From: CAYYNQ01 sp964473105 | GTDB taxonomy: Bacteria; Sumerlaeota; Sumerlaeia; MVZB01 | NCBI GenBank assembly: GCA_964473105.1 | Contig: CAYYNQ010000068.1 | Coordinates: forward strand, 1-38,088 | Direction: 5' to 3' | DNA length: 38,088 bases | Shown: piece after piece, positions 24,236 to 33,438 of the stretch | Position numbering within the stretch: the stretch's first letter is position 1 | Layout of the letters: each line of letters begins with the position of its first letter | Made by a program: the position numbers and the translations under genes | Notes under the pieces: generated by a model | Told to the model about the DNA's origin: nothing | The model's input: only the letters and a program-made list of their open reading frames with translations | Databases searched by the model: none

Positions 24236-25447
24236 TCAATGTTGCGCGTCAAGAGCGGCGACACCGGGCAGTATCTTACCTTCCATGAACTCAAGGGAGG
24301 CACCTCCACCCGTTGAAATATGACTCATTTTTTCATTTAAATTGAATTTGTCAACTGCCGCCGCCGAATCACCACCTCCGATAATCGTGACCGCACCGCT
24401 TTCGGCCAATATCCCCGCAACCCGTCGTGTCCCCCCCGAAAATGGGGCGATCTCGAATACACCAACCGGGCCATTCCAGACCACAAGGCCGGCATCCCGG
24501 ACCTTATCGGCAATAATTTCCTCGGTTCGAGGCCCAATATCAACCCCTATCCAGTCTTCCGGAATGTCATCCACAGACACCGTCCGGACACTTGCATCAG
24601 CACAAAACGAGTCGGCAACCCGGCAATCGACGGGAAGTTCCAACTCAATTCCGGCGCGGTCGGCATCATCCAAAATTTTTCTCGCCTCACCGATGTTTTC
24701 CACATCATACAGGCTTTTTCCAATATCGCAACCTCTGGCTCTAAGGAAGGTAAAGGCCATACCTCCCCCGATGATGAGTGTATCCACAAGTTTCATCAGA
24801 TGGTTGACAACCCCGATCTTTGAACCAACCTTTGCCCCGCCGATAATTGCAATCATGGGCCGTGCAGGATCGGACAGGGCCGTGCCCAGATATTCGAGCT
24901 CCTTCGCAATAAGGAACCCGGAAACCGCCGGTCTCAGGAACCTCGTAATGCCTTCTGTGGTTGCATGTGCGCGATGGGCTGTCCCGAAGGCATCATTGAC
25001 ATAAATATCTGCCAAACTCGCCATTTTACGACTAAACCCTTCATCATTCGCCTCCTCCTCGGGATGGAACCGGGCATTCTCCAGCAGCAGCACCTGACCC
25101 AATTCAAGAGCATCAACCATCCCAACGGTTTCTGCCCCCGTGCAGTCAGGCGCCAAATGGACCTCCTGGCCCAGCAAATCACCCAATCTTGCCGCCACCG
25201 GCGCCAGACTCAAACCGGGCCTGAACAGCCCGCCCGGCCTGCCCAAGTGGGATGCGAGGACAACCGATGCACCACGATCGACCAGGTTCCGAAGTGTCGG
25301 CAGGGAGGCAAGAATTCGTAGATCACTGCTGATGCTTCCGTTTTCATCGAGCGGCACGTTCAGGTCCGCACGAAGAAAAATACGTTTCCCCCCAACTTCT
25401 ATGTCCTCAATGCTTTTTTTCTGGTATTCGACGCCCATCGCCCGCAT
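24236..25447 (-). CDS. pgk: Phosphoglycerate kinase
   Basis: The 403-residue glycolytic kinase transfers phosphate between 1,3-bisphosphoglycerate and ADP. N-terminal substrate motifs are FLRADLNVPLDENG and LASHLGRPGG; LLLENARFHPEEEAND and YVNDAFGTAHRAHA follow. The nucleotide domain has IIGGAKVGSKIGVVNHL, IIGGGMAFTFL, VVWNGPVGVFE and the C-terminal IIGGGDSAAAV with HISTGGGASLEFMEG. Length is normal. The ATG at 25447 is chosen because GAGGAAG lies eight bases upstream; an open frame of 18 further codons precedes it. It probably shares a transcript with secG. Confidence 0.96.
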   Translation of the reverse strand: MRAMGVEYQKKSIEDIEVGGKRIFLRADLNVPLDENGSISSDLRILASLPTLRNLVDRGASVVLASHLGRPGGLFRPGLSLAPVAARLGDLLGQEVHLAPDCTGAETVGMVDALELGQVLLLENARFHPEEEANDEGFSRKMASLADIYVNDAFGTAHRAHATTEGITRFLRPAVSGFLIAKELEYLGTALSDPARPMIAIIGGAKVGSKIGVVNHLMKLVDTLIIGGGMAFTFLRARGCDIGKSLYDVENIGEARKILDDADRAGIELELPVDCRVADSFCADASVRTVSVDDIPEDWIGVDIGPRTEEIIADKVRDAGLVVWNGPVGVFEIAPFSGGTRRVAGILAESGAVTIIGGGDSAAAVDKFNLNEKMSHISTGGGASLEFMEGKILPGVAALDAQH

Positions 25448-25543
25448 GCGGAAATCTTCCTCTGAACCCATCCCATGGGCAGTTGTGATTCGCCGATCCA
25501 TTATCTCATCAAACTGATTACGAAAGCAAACGTGGAATTCTCT

Positions 25544-25759
25544 TCACTTCAGTCCTCCGGGCCAATTCTTTTCAATCTGATTCACCTCACCCCGGATACC
25601 CCGAATTTTCAGGAAATCTGTCACCCCAGTCAGGTCAATCAGGAATGAACCATCAGGCGACACTACAAACCGGCCCATGACCAAAAACACCCGATATTGA
25701 CCTTTAATGCTGATAACATTTAAGTTAAGATCAGTCCTGTTGGTGGGTTCCACCGGCAA
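25544..25759 (-). CDS. Small hypothetical protein upstream of pgk
   Basis: An open frame of about 71 codons runs from a TTG at 25759 (AGGAG seven bases upstream) to TGA at 25544; the frame is open a further 17 codons upstream. The translation looks protein-like: NVISIKGQYRVFLVMGRFVV, then SPDGSFLIDLTGVTDFLKIRG, quoted in part. Alternating hydrophobic residues suggest beta structure. No family is recognised and there is no signal peptide. It lies 96 bases upstream of pgk on the same strand and diverges from the acyltransferase gene, whose start it slightly overlaps if the longer form is used. It could be a real small gene or the tail of a lost one. Confidence 0.4.
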   Translation of the reverse strand: MPVEPTNRTDLNLNVISIKGQYRVFLVMGRFVVSPDGSFLIDLTGVTDFLKIRGIRGEVNQIEKNWPGGLK

Positions 25760-25795
25760 ACCCGGTCTCCTTATTTTGGGAAGGCGTTCTGTCCA

Positions 25796-26416
25796 TTGAA
25801 TCTTTTGCAATACCTGATTGAAGACATGAAAATTTACAGCAGGGAACTGGGATTGCGAAGTCGGGCTCGGTCATTGCTTCATAAGCACTTTCTTCTGCTT
25901 GCATCCCATCGATTTGGACAAGCAGCATCCCGGGCTTCCAATCCATTCAATCGTTCTCTTCTCCTGCTGATTCATCACCCGTTCAAATTGTTAATGTCCA
26001 CATGGTGTTCATCAGACATCTATTCAAGGGCTGTCATCGGTAGACGTTTCATCATGCACACTTCAAGGGGAGTGTTGATTGCCGATGATGTGATTATTGG
26101 AAATGATTGTACGATTAACAACAGCGTCTGTATTGTGAGCAAGGCCAATAATCGCGGGGATGGTGTTCCACGGATTGGTGACAATGTCAGGATCGGTGTC
26201 GGCGCAAAAATCATGGGCGGTATCACCATCGGGAATAATGTCGTCATCGGGGCAAATGCAGTCGTGTTCAAGGATGTCCCCTGCAACCACATGGCAGTCG
26301 GCGTCCCAGCAAAACTGAAAATCCGCGTCACGGAGGAGGATCCATTGTCATCAACCGAAAAAGAATCCACCAATATTCCCTTGAATCCCCCGAGAGAAAA
26401 CGAGTGGCCATTTTAA
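25796..26416 (+). CDS. Hexapeptide-repeat acyltransferase (serine acetyltransferase-like)
   Basis: The 206-residue protein has an N-terminal helical part (LLQYLIEDMKIYSRELGLRS) and a left-handed beta-helix from about residue 80. Its repeats include VLIADDVIIGNDCTINNSV, IGDNVRIGVGAKIMGGITI and GNNVVIGANAVVFKDVPC, ending in MAVGVPAKL. The R-G-D-G-V-P and A-K-I-M-G-G pattern resembles CysE-type serine acetyltransferases, and the H in HTSRGVLIAD occupies the place of the catalytic histidine. Because it overlaps a Wzy/ligase-like gene, acetylation of a surface sugar is at least as likely as cysteine synthesis. The start is TTG at 25796; an ATG at 25826 would remove ten residues. Confidence 0.75.
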   Translation: MNLLQYLIEDMKIYSRELGLRSRARSLLHKHFLLLASHRFGQAASRASNPFNRSLLLLIHHPFKLLMSTWCSSDIYSRAVIGRRFIMHTSRGVLIADDVIIGNDCTINNSVCIVSKANNRGDGVPRIGDNVRIGVGAKIMGGITIGNNVVIGANAVVFKDVPCNHMAVGVPAKLKIRVTEEDPLSSTEKESTNIPLNPPRENEWPF

Positions 26417-26430
26417 GGTTGAATAATCAC

Positions 26431-28344
26431 ATGGATTCGAATAATCAGACCCTTTCCCAGACAGTCCTGATTCGTCTCGTCATGGTGGCATTTGCAGCCC
26501 TGGCGCTGACACCCCTCGTTTTTGATTCATTGGCACTCGATGATGGATTCATGACTCCCAAATGGGCATGGATATGTGGATGGTCCATATTTGCCTCGGG
26601 GCTATCGCTTACGCTCCTGCTGACCGGTTATCCCTTGAAAATCGGGATCAGCCCCACAGGTTTTTCAATCATCGCCCTGGTTATATTACATTGGATCTCG
26701 ATCGTATGGAGTTCCAGCCCCAACCTCGCCCTCGAAAGGGCTACACGTATCAGCTGGATCCTCGTCGCGGGAGGACTGGGACTCCATTTTCTCCGAGATG
26801 AGGTGTGGTTGAGACGAACCGCGACCCTTGTCGTCGGACTGGCGTTTCTGACCTCACTCTGGGTCCTCGTTGAGGACGCAGTGCGCGCATGGATGCCTGA
26901 AAGAGTCTGGATCAGTCCAAATTTGCCCGATTGGCGGGGCTATATCTCAGCCGGGCTGGGTAACACGAATCACATCGGGGATTTCCTTGGGCTCGCCATC
27001 GTCCCGTCACTTGTGATGCACGGAAACATCACGAACCGCAAGGTTCTGGCGCTCAATAGCCTGGCTCTTGTGATCATCCCTGCAGCCATGGTCGTCTGCT
27101 ATTCAGTCGGCTCCACACTGGGTCTAATTCTAGCGCTACTCCTGACGGCCGCCCTGATCATAACAAAGGAAGGGTTTGGGTGGCTGCTAAGGCATCCACG
27201 ACGCTGGGTCCTCATAACCGTGGCCTGGGCCGGGGTTATCCTGTTTTTCACGACAGATCAGCCTTTGAATCCCCACCGTCCCGGAATATTCAGCAAAGGT
27301 TTTGACTCAGACCGCTGGAAGGAGGGATTGGATACCCGACTGGCGATCTGGGCCCAGGGACTCGAGATAGTGCGCCACAACAGTCTTGCCGGATCCGGGG
27401 CGGGAAACTTTAGCTATCTGTTTCCCGAACAGGATTCCCCTCTCCTGATCGACCATCCTCACCTCAGAATCTGGCAGGGCAAATGGACAAACGCTGCTCA
27501 CAACGAGCTTCTTCAAACATGGGCCGAACTCGGAATCATCGGCCTTTTCCTTTTCATCTCCACCTTGATATTCGCATTTCATTCATTGCTATCTGGAATC
27601 CTCGCAAATAAGTCCGAAAACTTCTACTCAAGGGTGATCATCGCCGGGATGCTTGCGGCATGGACCGGACATTCAATGATGAATTTCTGTTTGCAGCACC
27701 CAACCGGAGCCCTTTGTTTTTTCGGGATCCTGATGTCGGTAATGATTGAAAAAGACACCCGTTCAAGGTCATATCATGTCCCCGCATTACGCTGGGAGGC
27801 CCCGCCACTTGTAATCCATGTGGGCTGGGAGAAAATGAACAGGCCCTCTGAGTTGGGCCTGTCCCTGATTCTGTCCCCGTTAACCGGCAAGATGATGGGC
27901 ATCATCGTGATCCTTCTGACTACTGTAATGGCGCTGGGTGAGTTTCAACCGGTCCGGGCCCAGCGCCTGTACCGGCGGGCGAGAATAACCGAAAACCTGA
28001 ATCTCCAGGTCACGGACAGGTTGTATCGGGAAGCACTGGATATACACACCAATGCAAGTGACTGCAGAAGCCGTTACAGTGAATGGTTGATTCAACACGA
28101 CAGATACGGCGAGGCTCTGGAACAGCTCAAGATAGTCCGGAAACGCCTGCATGCAAACGAGATCTGGCTCCGGGAGTATCGCGCGCTGGTTGCACTGGGA
28201 CGGGATGAGGAAGCCAGCGCGATCCGATCGGAATTTCATGAACGGTTCTGGATCCCCCCCGAAGCAGGTCCCGTCCGTCAGGAGAGACTGGCACATGTGG
28301 ACCTCTGGATGAACCATCGCCGCAGGTCCATATCAAGGCCATGA
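26431..28344 (+). CDS. O-antigen ligase/polymerase-like (Wzy_C) membrane protein with C-terminal helical-repeat domain
   Basis: The protein of about 637 residues has ten or more membrane helices. It carries a large periplasmic loop with the Wzy_C/WaaL signature region (DTRLAIWAQGLEIVRHNSL, then GSGAGNF, then NAAHNELLQTWAELGIIGL, whose H-N-E-x-L-Q is typical). The first helices are followed by WRGYISAGLGNTNHIGDFLG, which supplies the N-x-N-H motif of related ligases. The last 120 or so residues are soluble and TPR-like (YGEALEQLKIVRKRL). Such proteins join or polymerise lipid-linked glycan on the outer face of the inner membrane. The ATG at 26431 is used; a GTG at 26404 overlaps the upstream acyltransferase by 13 bases, and the two genes are clearly co-transcribed. 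Confidence 0.8.
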   Translation: MDSNNQTLSQTVLIRLVMVAFAALALTPLVFDSLALDDGFMTPKWAWICGWSIFASGLSLTLLLTGYPLKIGISPTGFSIIALVILHWISIVWSSSPNLALERATRISWILVAGGLGLHFLRDEVWLRRTATLVVGLAFLTSLWVLVEDAVRAWMPERVWISPNLPDWRGYISAGLGNTNHIGDFLGLAIVPSLVMHGNITNRKVLALNSLALVIIPAAMVVCYSVGSTLGLILALLLTAALIITKEGFGWLLRHPRRWVLITVAWAGVILFFTTDQPLNPHRPGIFSKGFDSDRWKEGLDTRLAIWAQGLEIVRHNSLAGSGAGNFSYLFPEQDSPLLIDHPHLRIWQGKWTNAAHNELLQTWAELGIIGLFLFISTLIFAFHSLLSGILANKSENFYSRVIIAGMLAAWTGHSMMNFCLQHPTGALCFFGILMSVMIEKDTRSRSYHVPALRWEAPPLVIHVGWEKMNRPSELGLSLILSPLTGKMMGIIVILLTTVMALGEFQPVRAQRLYRRARITENLNLQVTDRLYREALDIHTNASDCRSRYSEWLIQHDRYGEALEQLKIVRKRLHANEIWLREYRALVALGRDEEASAIRSEFHERFWIPPEAGPVRQERLAHVDLWMNHRRRSISRP

Positions 28345-28356
28345 GTGATATTTTCC

Positions 28357-29259
28357 TCAAATACGGGCATCGCTCTTTTCCTCGATTTCCTTTACTTCAT
28401 TCCACAACTGGTCCATCTCCTTGAGTGGCATTGTCTCCAGATTTTTCCCGGAATTCTCAACATCAAGTTCAACCTGTTCGAACCGGCGCTTGAATTTTCT
28501 GCATGCCTGACGGAGGGAGTCCTCCGCGGGAATATCCAGGAATCTTGACAGGTTCACCAGTGAAAAAAGTAAGTCCCCGAATTCCTCATTCATCCGATCC
28601 CGGGCGGATGACAGATCATTTTCGGACACCATCTCATCACTGGATACCGCTTCCAGAAACTCCCCGACTTCTTCACATACCTTTGCACAGACATCTTCCA
28701 CCCGATTCCAATCGAAGCCCACACGCGATGCTTTTTCCTGAAGTCGGGCGGCCTGCTGAAGGGCCGGCAGTGCCCCCGGAACACCCGACAGGACACTGGC
28801 AAAGGATTTTCCCTCTGCCCTGGCCTTTTCCTGTTTTTCCTTCTTCTTGATCTTTTCCCAGTTCTCAAGAACTTCGCCGGCATCATCGGCAACAACATCG
28901 CCAAACACGTGCGGATGCCTGTCAAGAAGCTTCTCGCAGACCCCCGCAAGAACATGGTCGCTGTCAAAACTCCCCGCCCTTCTGGCCAATTCAGAATGAA
29001 ACACAACCTGAAGGGCCACATCACCCAGTTCCTCGCACAAGGCACGGTCGTCGCCTTCCTCGATCGCTTCCACAACTTCATAGGCCTCCTCGAGCATGTA
29101 ACGAGCCAATGAGCCATGGGTCTGCTCGCGGTCCCACGGGCATCCCCCAGGATCGAGCAATCTTTTCATCAGAACCCGAAGTCGTGCGAACGGATCGTGA
29201 ATCGCCTCAATCGCCTCCCGGGTGAAATCCCTCGAGCAATCATGGGTATATTCAGTCAT
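28357..29259 (-). CDS. mazG: Nucleoside triphosphate pyrophosphohydrolase MazG
   Basis: The 300-residue protein has two MazG domains. The first contains GGCPWDREQTHGSL, LEEAYEVVEAIEEGD and EELGDVALQVVFHS; the second has CEEVGEFLEAVSS and EEFGDLLFSLVNLSRF. The E-E-x-x-E and E-x-x-D residues bind magnesium. A charged helix (NWEKIKKKEKQEKARAEGK) and the V-P-x-x-L-P-A-L-Q-x-A linker complete the family pattern. MazG hydrolyses NTPs and dNTPs to monophosphates, removing non-canonical nucleotides and lowering ppGpp in some bacteria. The ATG at 29259 has a purine-rich AAAGAG upstream; a GTG five codons earlier is in frame. Confidence 0.93.
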   Translation of the reverse strand: MTEYTHDCSRDFTREAIEAIHDPFARLRVLMKRLLDPGGCPWDREQTHGSLARYMLEEAYEVVEAIEEGDDRALCEELGDVALQVVFHSELARRAGSFDSDHVLAGVCEKLLDRHPHVFGDVVADDAGEVLENWEKIKKKEKQEKARAEGKSFASVLSGVPGALPALQQAARLQEKASRVGFDWNRVEDVCAKVCEEVGEFLEAVSSDEMVSENDLSSARDRMNEEFGDLLFSLVNLSRFLDIPAEDSLRQACRKFKRRFEQVELDVENSGKNLETMPLKEMDQLWNEVKEIEEKSDARI

Positions 29260-29355
29260 AGGGTCTCTTTTCACTGTTTAAAGATAATCGTGGCCGTGAT
29301 GCAACGATTGACACACGAGGTTCGCCGCCTGAAAAACCGGCTCCAGATCGGGGTT

Positions 29356-31122
29356 TCAGTCCCGGGATCCACTCCCATCCGTCGAGTCCGCTTCAAGTAC
29401 GGCCTTGCTGATCGGGATGGAAATATCAAAGCGGGCCCCCTTGCCCGGTGCGGACTGGATGTGCATGCGGCCGCCATGGTGCCGAAGCGTTTGACAGACA
29501 AAAAGAAATCCTAGACCGTAATGTTCCTTCAGCCCCTGCTGCTTTGTACTTTGGACCTGCTCGGCAATTGACTGAAGCTCACCCAAAGCATCGGCACTTG
29601 ACATGACCCGGTGGTAAATCTGTTTGAGATTTTCAAGGATGGCATCGGGCATACCCGGTCCGTTGTCCTTCACGATACAGCAAAACCATCCATCCTCCTG
29701 AAAGGCATTTAGTTCGATAACTCCCCTCTCGTCCCTGTCCGCTTCGCCGAAGCAGGCATCGACCGCATTCAAGGTCAAGTTCATCAGTAATCGGGTAAAG
29801 GCTGCCCCATGACAGTGGACCTCGGGGATATCCGCCTGCAGCTCGAGCTTTACCTCTAACTTGTCCGGAGCAATCCCGCCGAGGAGGTCCTTGACGCCCT
29901 CAAGTAATTGCTTCATATCATAGTTTCCAAAACCCTCGGAGGGATCCTTGCTGGCTGCAGCGAACTCGTTTGAGAGTATGTCCAGATAACGAATCATCAC
30001 GGCATTTCGAGCGAGCATCCATTCAACCTGATCCATCTGGTTCTGCTGGAGGCAAACAGGAAGCATGCGACTGATCGACATCGGGACAAAGAGAAGGTTC
30101 TTGAAACAGTGTCCAACGGTAGCGGACATAAACCCTGCTGTCGCCTTCCGTGCAAGTTTCAACCTCTCATTTTGATTTTCCAGTTCAAACAACCTTGCCG
30201 CCAAGATATGGCACATGAGAGATGCGAGAGACAAATCACTCCGGGTCAGGTTCTGTTTGCCCCCTCGAGCGATGGGTGCCTCAACATTCAGAAACCCATA
30301 ACAACGGTCCCTATAAAACATCGGACAGCACATGATGACACGATCCTGGCCCATGCCCATGGGATCTATCTGCTCTACAGGCATGATCATCGTCGCCACA
30401 GCCTGCATCTGGTTCTTTTGGATCATAAACAGGAAACCCTTGCGCTCCCGAAGGCAGCGATCAAGGAGTTCCCGGGGATGCACCATGCTTGAACTGTCAT
30501 GGGTCGTGTCCCCGTCACGGGTATGGACACAATCCACACAAAATCCTTCGCCACGCGGAATCAGGTAGATCACACGGGCTGCATTCGAAAAAGCCTCCAG
30601 CCCTGCCTTGCAGGCCAGCTCACTAATTTCCTTGGGATTCTGCAACCCAACTAGTTCACGGGTCAACCAGACGGTCTGACGCAGCCCATGGAAGTCATCA
30701 CCCAATTCATCATAAAGTGATGTTTCCTGTTGCGCATGGGTTTCGGCCAGAATCGTCTGTTCGAAGGCGCTGCTATCAATCTCGCTCAGGCCGGTGTTCT
30801 CGATCCGGATATCCTCAATGACAATCATGTTTTCCAGACTTGCAAGGCATAACTTGTCGCCTTTCTGGATGGGCGCCTCGAGCTGGTTATTGTTAAGGGG
30901 AATGGTCTGGTCATCACGCACAATCAGGGATCCGTTGGTACTCTTGAGGTCCCTGAACAGGTAGTGGTCACCTGCAAGCACAATTGCTGCATGGTGTCCC
31001 GAGACATTGTCGGCATTCGTGACAATATGATTATCGCTTGCCCTTCCGAGGGAAAGAACATCCTCACTCCACTCAATCAACCTCACGGAAGCATCTTTCA
31101 ATTGAACTGAAAGTCGTATCAT
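29356..31122 (-). CDS. FHA-GAF histidine kinase
   Basis: The 588-residue soluble protein has three parts. An N-terminal FHA domain spans about 1-100 (LSLGRASDNHIV, SGHHAAIV, DLKSTNGSLIV supply the G-R, S-x-x-H and N-G phosphothreonine-reading residues). A GAF sensor domain follows at about 170-330. The kinase core has the phospho-acceptor in SATVGHCFKNLLF and an ATPase with N-box LLMNLTLNAVDACF, G1 IVKDNGPGMPDAI and G2 HYGLGFLFVC. No receiver domain is fused and no response regulator is nearby. It would integrate a phospho-Ser/Thr signal (FHA) and a small ligand (GAF). GGAG lies six bases before ATG 31122; the longer open frame upstream lacks conservation. Confidence 0.85.
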   Translation of the reverse strand: MIRLSVQLKDASVRLIEWSEDVLSLGRASDNHIVTNADNVSGHHAAIVLAGDHYLFRDLKSTNGSLIVRDDQTIPLNNNQLEAPIQKGDKLCLASLENMIVIEDIRIENTGLSEIDSSAFEQTILAETHAQQETSLYDELGDDFHGLRQTVWLTRELVGLQNPKEISELACKAGLEAFSNAARVIYLIPRGEGFCVDCVHTRDGDTTHDSSSMVHPRELLDRCLRERKGFLFMIQKNQMQAVATMIMPVEQIDPMGMGQDRVIMCCPMFYRDRCYGFLNVEAPIARGGKQNLTRSDLSLASLMCHILAARLFELENQNERLKLARKATAGFMSATVGHCFKNLLFVPMSISRMLPVCLQQNQMDQVEWMLARNAVMIRYLDILSNEFAAASKDPSEGFGNYDMKQLLEGVKDLLGGIAPDKLEVKLELQADIPEVHCHGAAFTRLLMNLTLNAVDACFGEADRDERGVIELNAFQEDGWFCCIVKDNGPGMPDAILENLKQIYHRVMSSADALGELQSIAEQVQSTKQQGLKEHYGLGFLFVCQTLRHHGGRMHIQSAPGKGARFDISIPISKAVLEADSTDGSGSRD

Positions 31123-31265
31123 GTGGCGCTCCGGTCCTTGTTGTCCTTTTCCCAGTTGCTCCGGACAACCGTGCCGAAAGGGGCGGCAGTCAAACCGGGA
31201 CCTGCCCGACAAAGCCGGAAACCAGGTGCCCATCACGCAAACCCCACCATGGAAACCTGTGCGGA

Positions 31266-31287
31266 TGCCCCAAACCGTTGGGGGGCA
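31266..31287. repeat. Stem-loop in the gap between carB and the kinase gene
   Basis: TGCCCC (31266-31271) and GGGGCA (31282-31287) form a 6-bp stem with a 10-base loop. The 272-bp gap also holds a run of nine C at 31327-31335. The hairpin could be part of the kinase leader or a carB processing site; no T-run follows on the minus strand. Confidence 0.3.
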
Positions 31288-31394
31288 GTCTAATACAGGG
31301 CTATACGGAATACCATATTCATTTCACCCCCCCCCGGCACATCGGGTAGCGAGAACAATAAATCGGGGAACTGACAAGACACGGCCATCGGTAA

Positions 31395-33218
31395 TCATGA
31401 ACAGGAACGGGAAATTAACTCGGCATGATAATCCTGGATCGGCTTTACATTGAATGGGCGGGCTTTCATTGCCATAATACCCTCAAGAACGGATCGTGCC
31501 GCGGATATTGTCGTAATAAGTGGAATTTCAGTTTGAACCGCAATGGACCTGATCCGGTTTTCATCTTCACGGGCCCTATCGTGGCTGAACGTGTTGATGA
31601 TCAAGGCAATGTCACGGTTCATCGCCCGGTCGAGGACGTTGGGACGACCCTCCGATATCTTATGGATGAACTCGTTGGTTACATTTTGGTCCTGCAGGAA
31701 GCTCGATGTTCCAGAAGTCGCGACGATGTGGAAACCAAGATCGCTCAGTTTTTTTGCGACCGAAAGAAAGTCCGCCTTATCCTTGTCGGCGATGCTGACA
31801 AATACAGTGCCCTTCAGCGGAAGATCTCCCGACGCAGCACTCTGACTCTTGGCAAATGCGGTTGCGTAGTCGCGATCGATTCCCATTACCTCGCCGGTGG
31901 ATCTCATCTCAGGACCCAGTTGGATGGTGCATCCCGGAAATTTGTTGAAGGGCAACACCGCCTCCTTGACCGAGTAATAGTGGATCGAGGGTTCCTCCGT
32001 GAACCCCAGTTCCTCCAGCGTTCGGCCAACCATGAGCCTCGTGGCGATTTTTGCAAGTGAAACACCGATTGTCTTGCTCACGAAAGGGACTGTTCTCGAG
32101 GCCCGGGGATTGACCTCGAGCACATATACGCTTTCATCCTTGACGGCATACTGAATGTTCATCAGGCCCCTGACATTCAGTTCTCGACCGAGCCGACCCG
32201 TTGTTTCGCGAATTATATCCAGCACTTTCTTGGATATGGAAGTCGGGGGGATAACACAGGCGGAATCTCCCGAATGAATCCCGGCCTCCTCGATATGCTG
32301 CATAATTCCGGCAACCACCACCCTTTGACCATCCGCCAGGGCATCCACATCCACTTCAATGGCGTTCTCAAGATATTTATCGATCAGGATCGGATGCCCA
32401 TCGGCAACCCGGATTGCCTCCTCCGTGAACTCCACGAGCTGGCCCTCATCAAAGACAATCTGCATGGCCCTGCCACCGAGAACATAAGAAGGCCTGACCA
32501 TGACCGGATAACCAATCGAGTGCGCGACTTCTCCAACCTCTTCGAGTGTAAGGCCGGTCCCGTTTGCGGGTTGAAGTATCTTCATCTTCGATAACAAACT
32601 GCCGAACCGATTTCGATCCTCGGCCAGGTCTATCGAGTCTGGTGAGGTCCCTATGATCGGAACCCCCTCGCGATTAAGCTCCTTCGCAAGCTTAAGGGGC
32701 GTCTGCCCGCCAAGCTGGACGATCACTCCATCGGGCTGCTCAAGATCACAGACGGCAAGCACATCCTCGATGGTCAACGGCTCAAAATATAACTTGTCCG
32801 CCGTGTCGTAGTCGGTCGAGACAGTCTCCGGGTTGGAGTTGATCATGATCGCTTCGCAACCCTCATCCTTAAGGGCAAAGACGGCCTGGACACAACAGTA
32901 GTCAAACTCAATACCCTGGCCAATACGATTCGGGCCGCCCCCGAGGATAATGATTTTTTTCTTGCTGGAACGAGTTGATTCGCTGATCCGCTCATAGGTG
33001 GAATAAAAATATGGGGTATAGGCCTCAAATTCACCGGCACAAGTATCGACAGACTTGAAAACAGGCCTGATTTGCAATGAATTTCGCAATTCGCGAATGT
33101 CCGCTTCACGAAGCGGATCCCCCCCATTACGACCGAGTATCTCGGCAATCTGAATGTCTGAAAACCCAGCCCGTTTTGCCCGGTGCAGGATCAGCCTGCC
33201 CTTATCGGATAACTTCAT
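31395..33218 (-). CDS. carB: Carbamoyl-phosphate synthase large chain, C-terminal half (split CarB)
   Basis: The 607-residue protein matches only the second half of the usual 1,070-residue CarB. It starts within the oligomerisation domain (DLRELRN-like helix, then VFKSVDTCAGEFEAYTPYFY). It then has the full carbamoyl-phosphate ATP-grasp domain (IILGGGPNRIGQGIEFDYCC, NSNPETVSTDYDTADKLYFE, VQLGGQTPLKLA, RPSYVLGGRAMQIV, LEVNPRASRTVPFVSK) and the C-terminal MGS-like allosteric domain. A TAG lies in frame just upstream of the ATG, so no longer form exists here. Split CarB is known in methanogens such as Methanocaldococcus jannaschii and in Aquifex aeolicus. The N-terminal half and carA are not in this window. 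The two halves must associate to make carbamoyl phosphate for pyrimidine and arginine synthesis. Confidence 0.93.
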   Translation of the reverse strand: MKLSDKGRLILHRAKRAGFSDIQIAEILGRNGGDPLREADIRELRNSLQIRPVFKSVDTCAGEFEAYTPYFYSTYERISESTRSSKKKIIILGGGPNRIGQGIEFDYCCVQAVFALKDEGCEAIMINSNPETVSTDYDTADKLYFEPLTIEDVLAVCDLEQPDGVIVQLGGQTPLKLAKELNREGVPIIGTSPDSIDLAEDRNRFGSLLSKMKILQPANGTGLTLEEVGEVAHSIGYPVMVRPSYVLGGRAMQIVFDEGQLVEFTEEAIRVADGHPILIDKYLENAIEVDVDALADGQRVVVAGIMQHIEEAGIHSGDSACVIPPTSISKKVLDIIRETTGRLGRELNVRGLMNIQYAVKDESVYVLEVNPRASRTVPFVSKTIGVSLAKIATRLMVGRTLEELGFTEEPSIHYYSVKEAVLPFNKFPGCTIQLGPEMRSTGEVMGIDRDYATAFAKSQSAASGDLPLKGTVFVSIADKDKADFLSVAKKLSDLGFHIVATSGTSSFLQDQNVTNEFIHKISEGRPNVLDRAMNRDIALIINTFSHDRAREDENRIRSIAVQTEIPLITTISAARSVLEGIMAMKARPFNVKPIQDYHAELISRSCS

Positions 33219-33236
33219 GCCTGTTTTTACCTGGAT

Positions 33237-33264
33237 GTTATGCTAGTATCGGAGCATTGGTCAT
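33237..33264 (-). promoter_or_regulatory. Possible promoter for the split carB gene
   Basis: ATGACC (33259-33264) and CATAAC (33237-33242), read on the minus strand, are 16 bases apart and match 4 of 6 positions each. The gap is shared with hflX on the other strand. Confidence 0.25.
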
Positions 33265-33438
33265 GACTTACAGCCCCGAATCCGGTCATCATCTCACACC
33301 GATAAAGGATCATTCAAGGTCAATCCCGAAAACCTGTTCCGCCATGATTAAGTGGGGAGTTTCAGGCTCGGGCATCGATGTTCACGATGGGATAAGGGCC
33401 ACTTGGCCGGCCTGGACCCGGCAGAACAGGGCAACCCC

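Noticed and set aside
7569..31335. Runs of nine C at 7569-7577, about 11901-11909 (inside priA) and 31327-31335 as phase-variable tracts
   Set aside because: Only nine bases long, in housekeeping or intergenic contexts, with no sign of frame switching; a single sequence cannot show variation.
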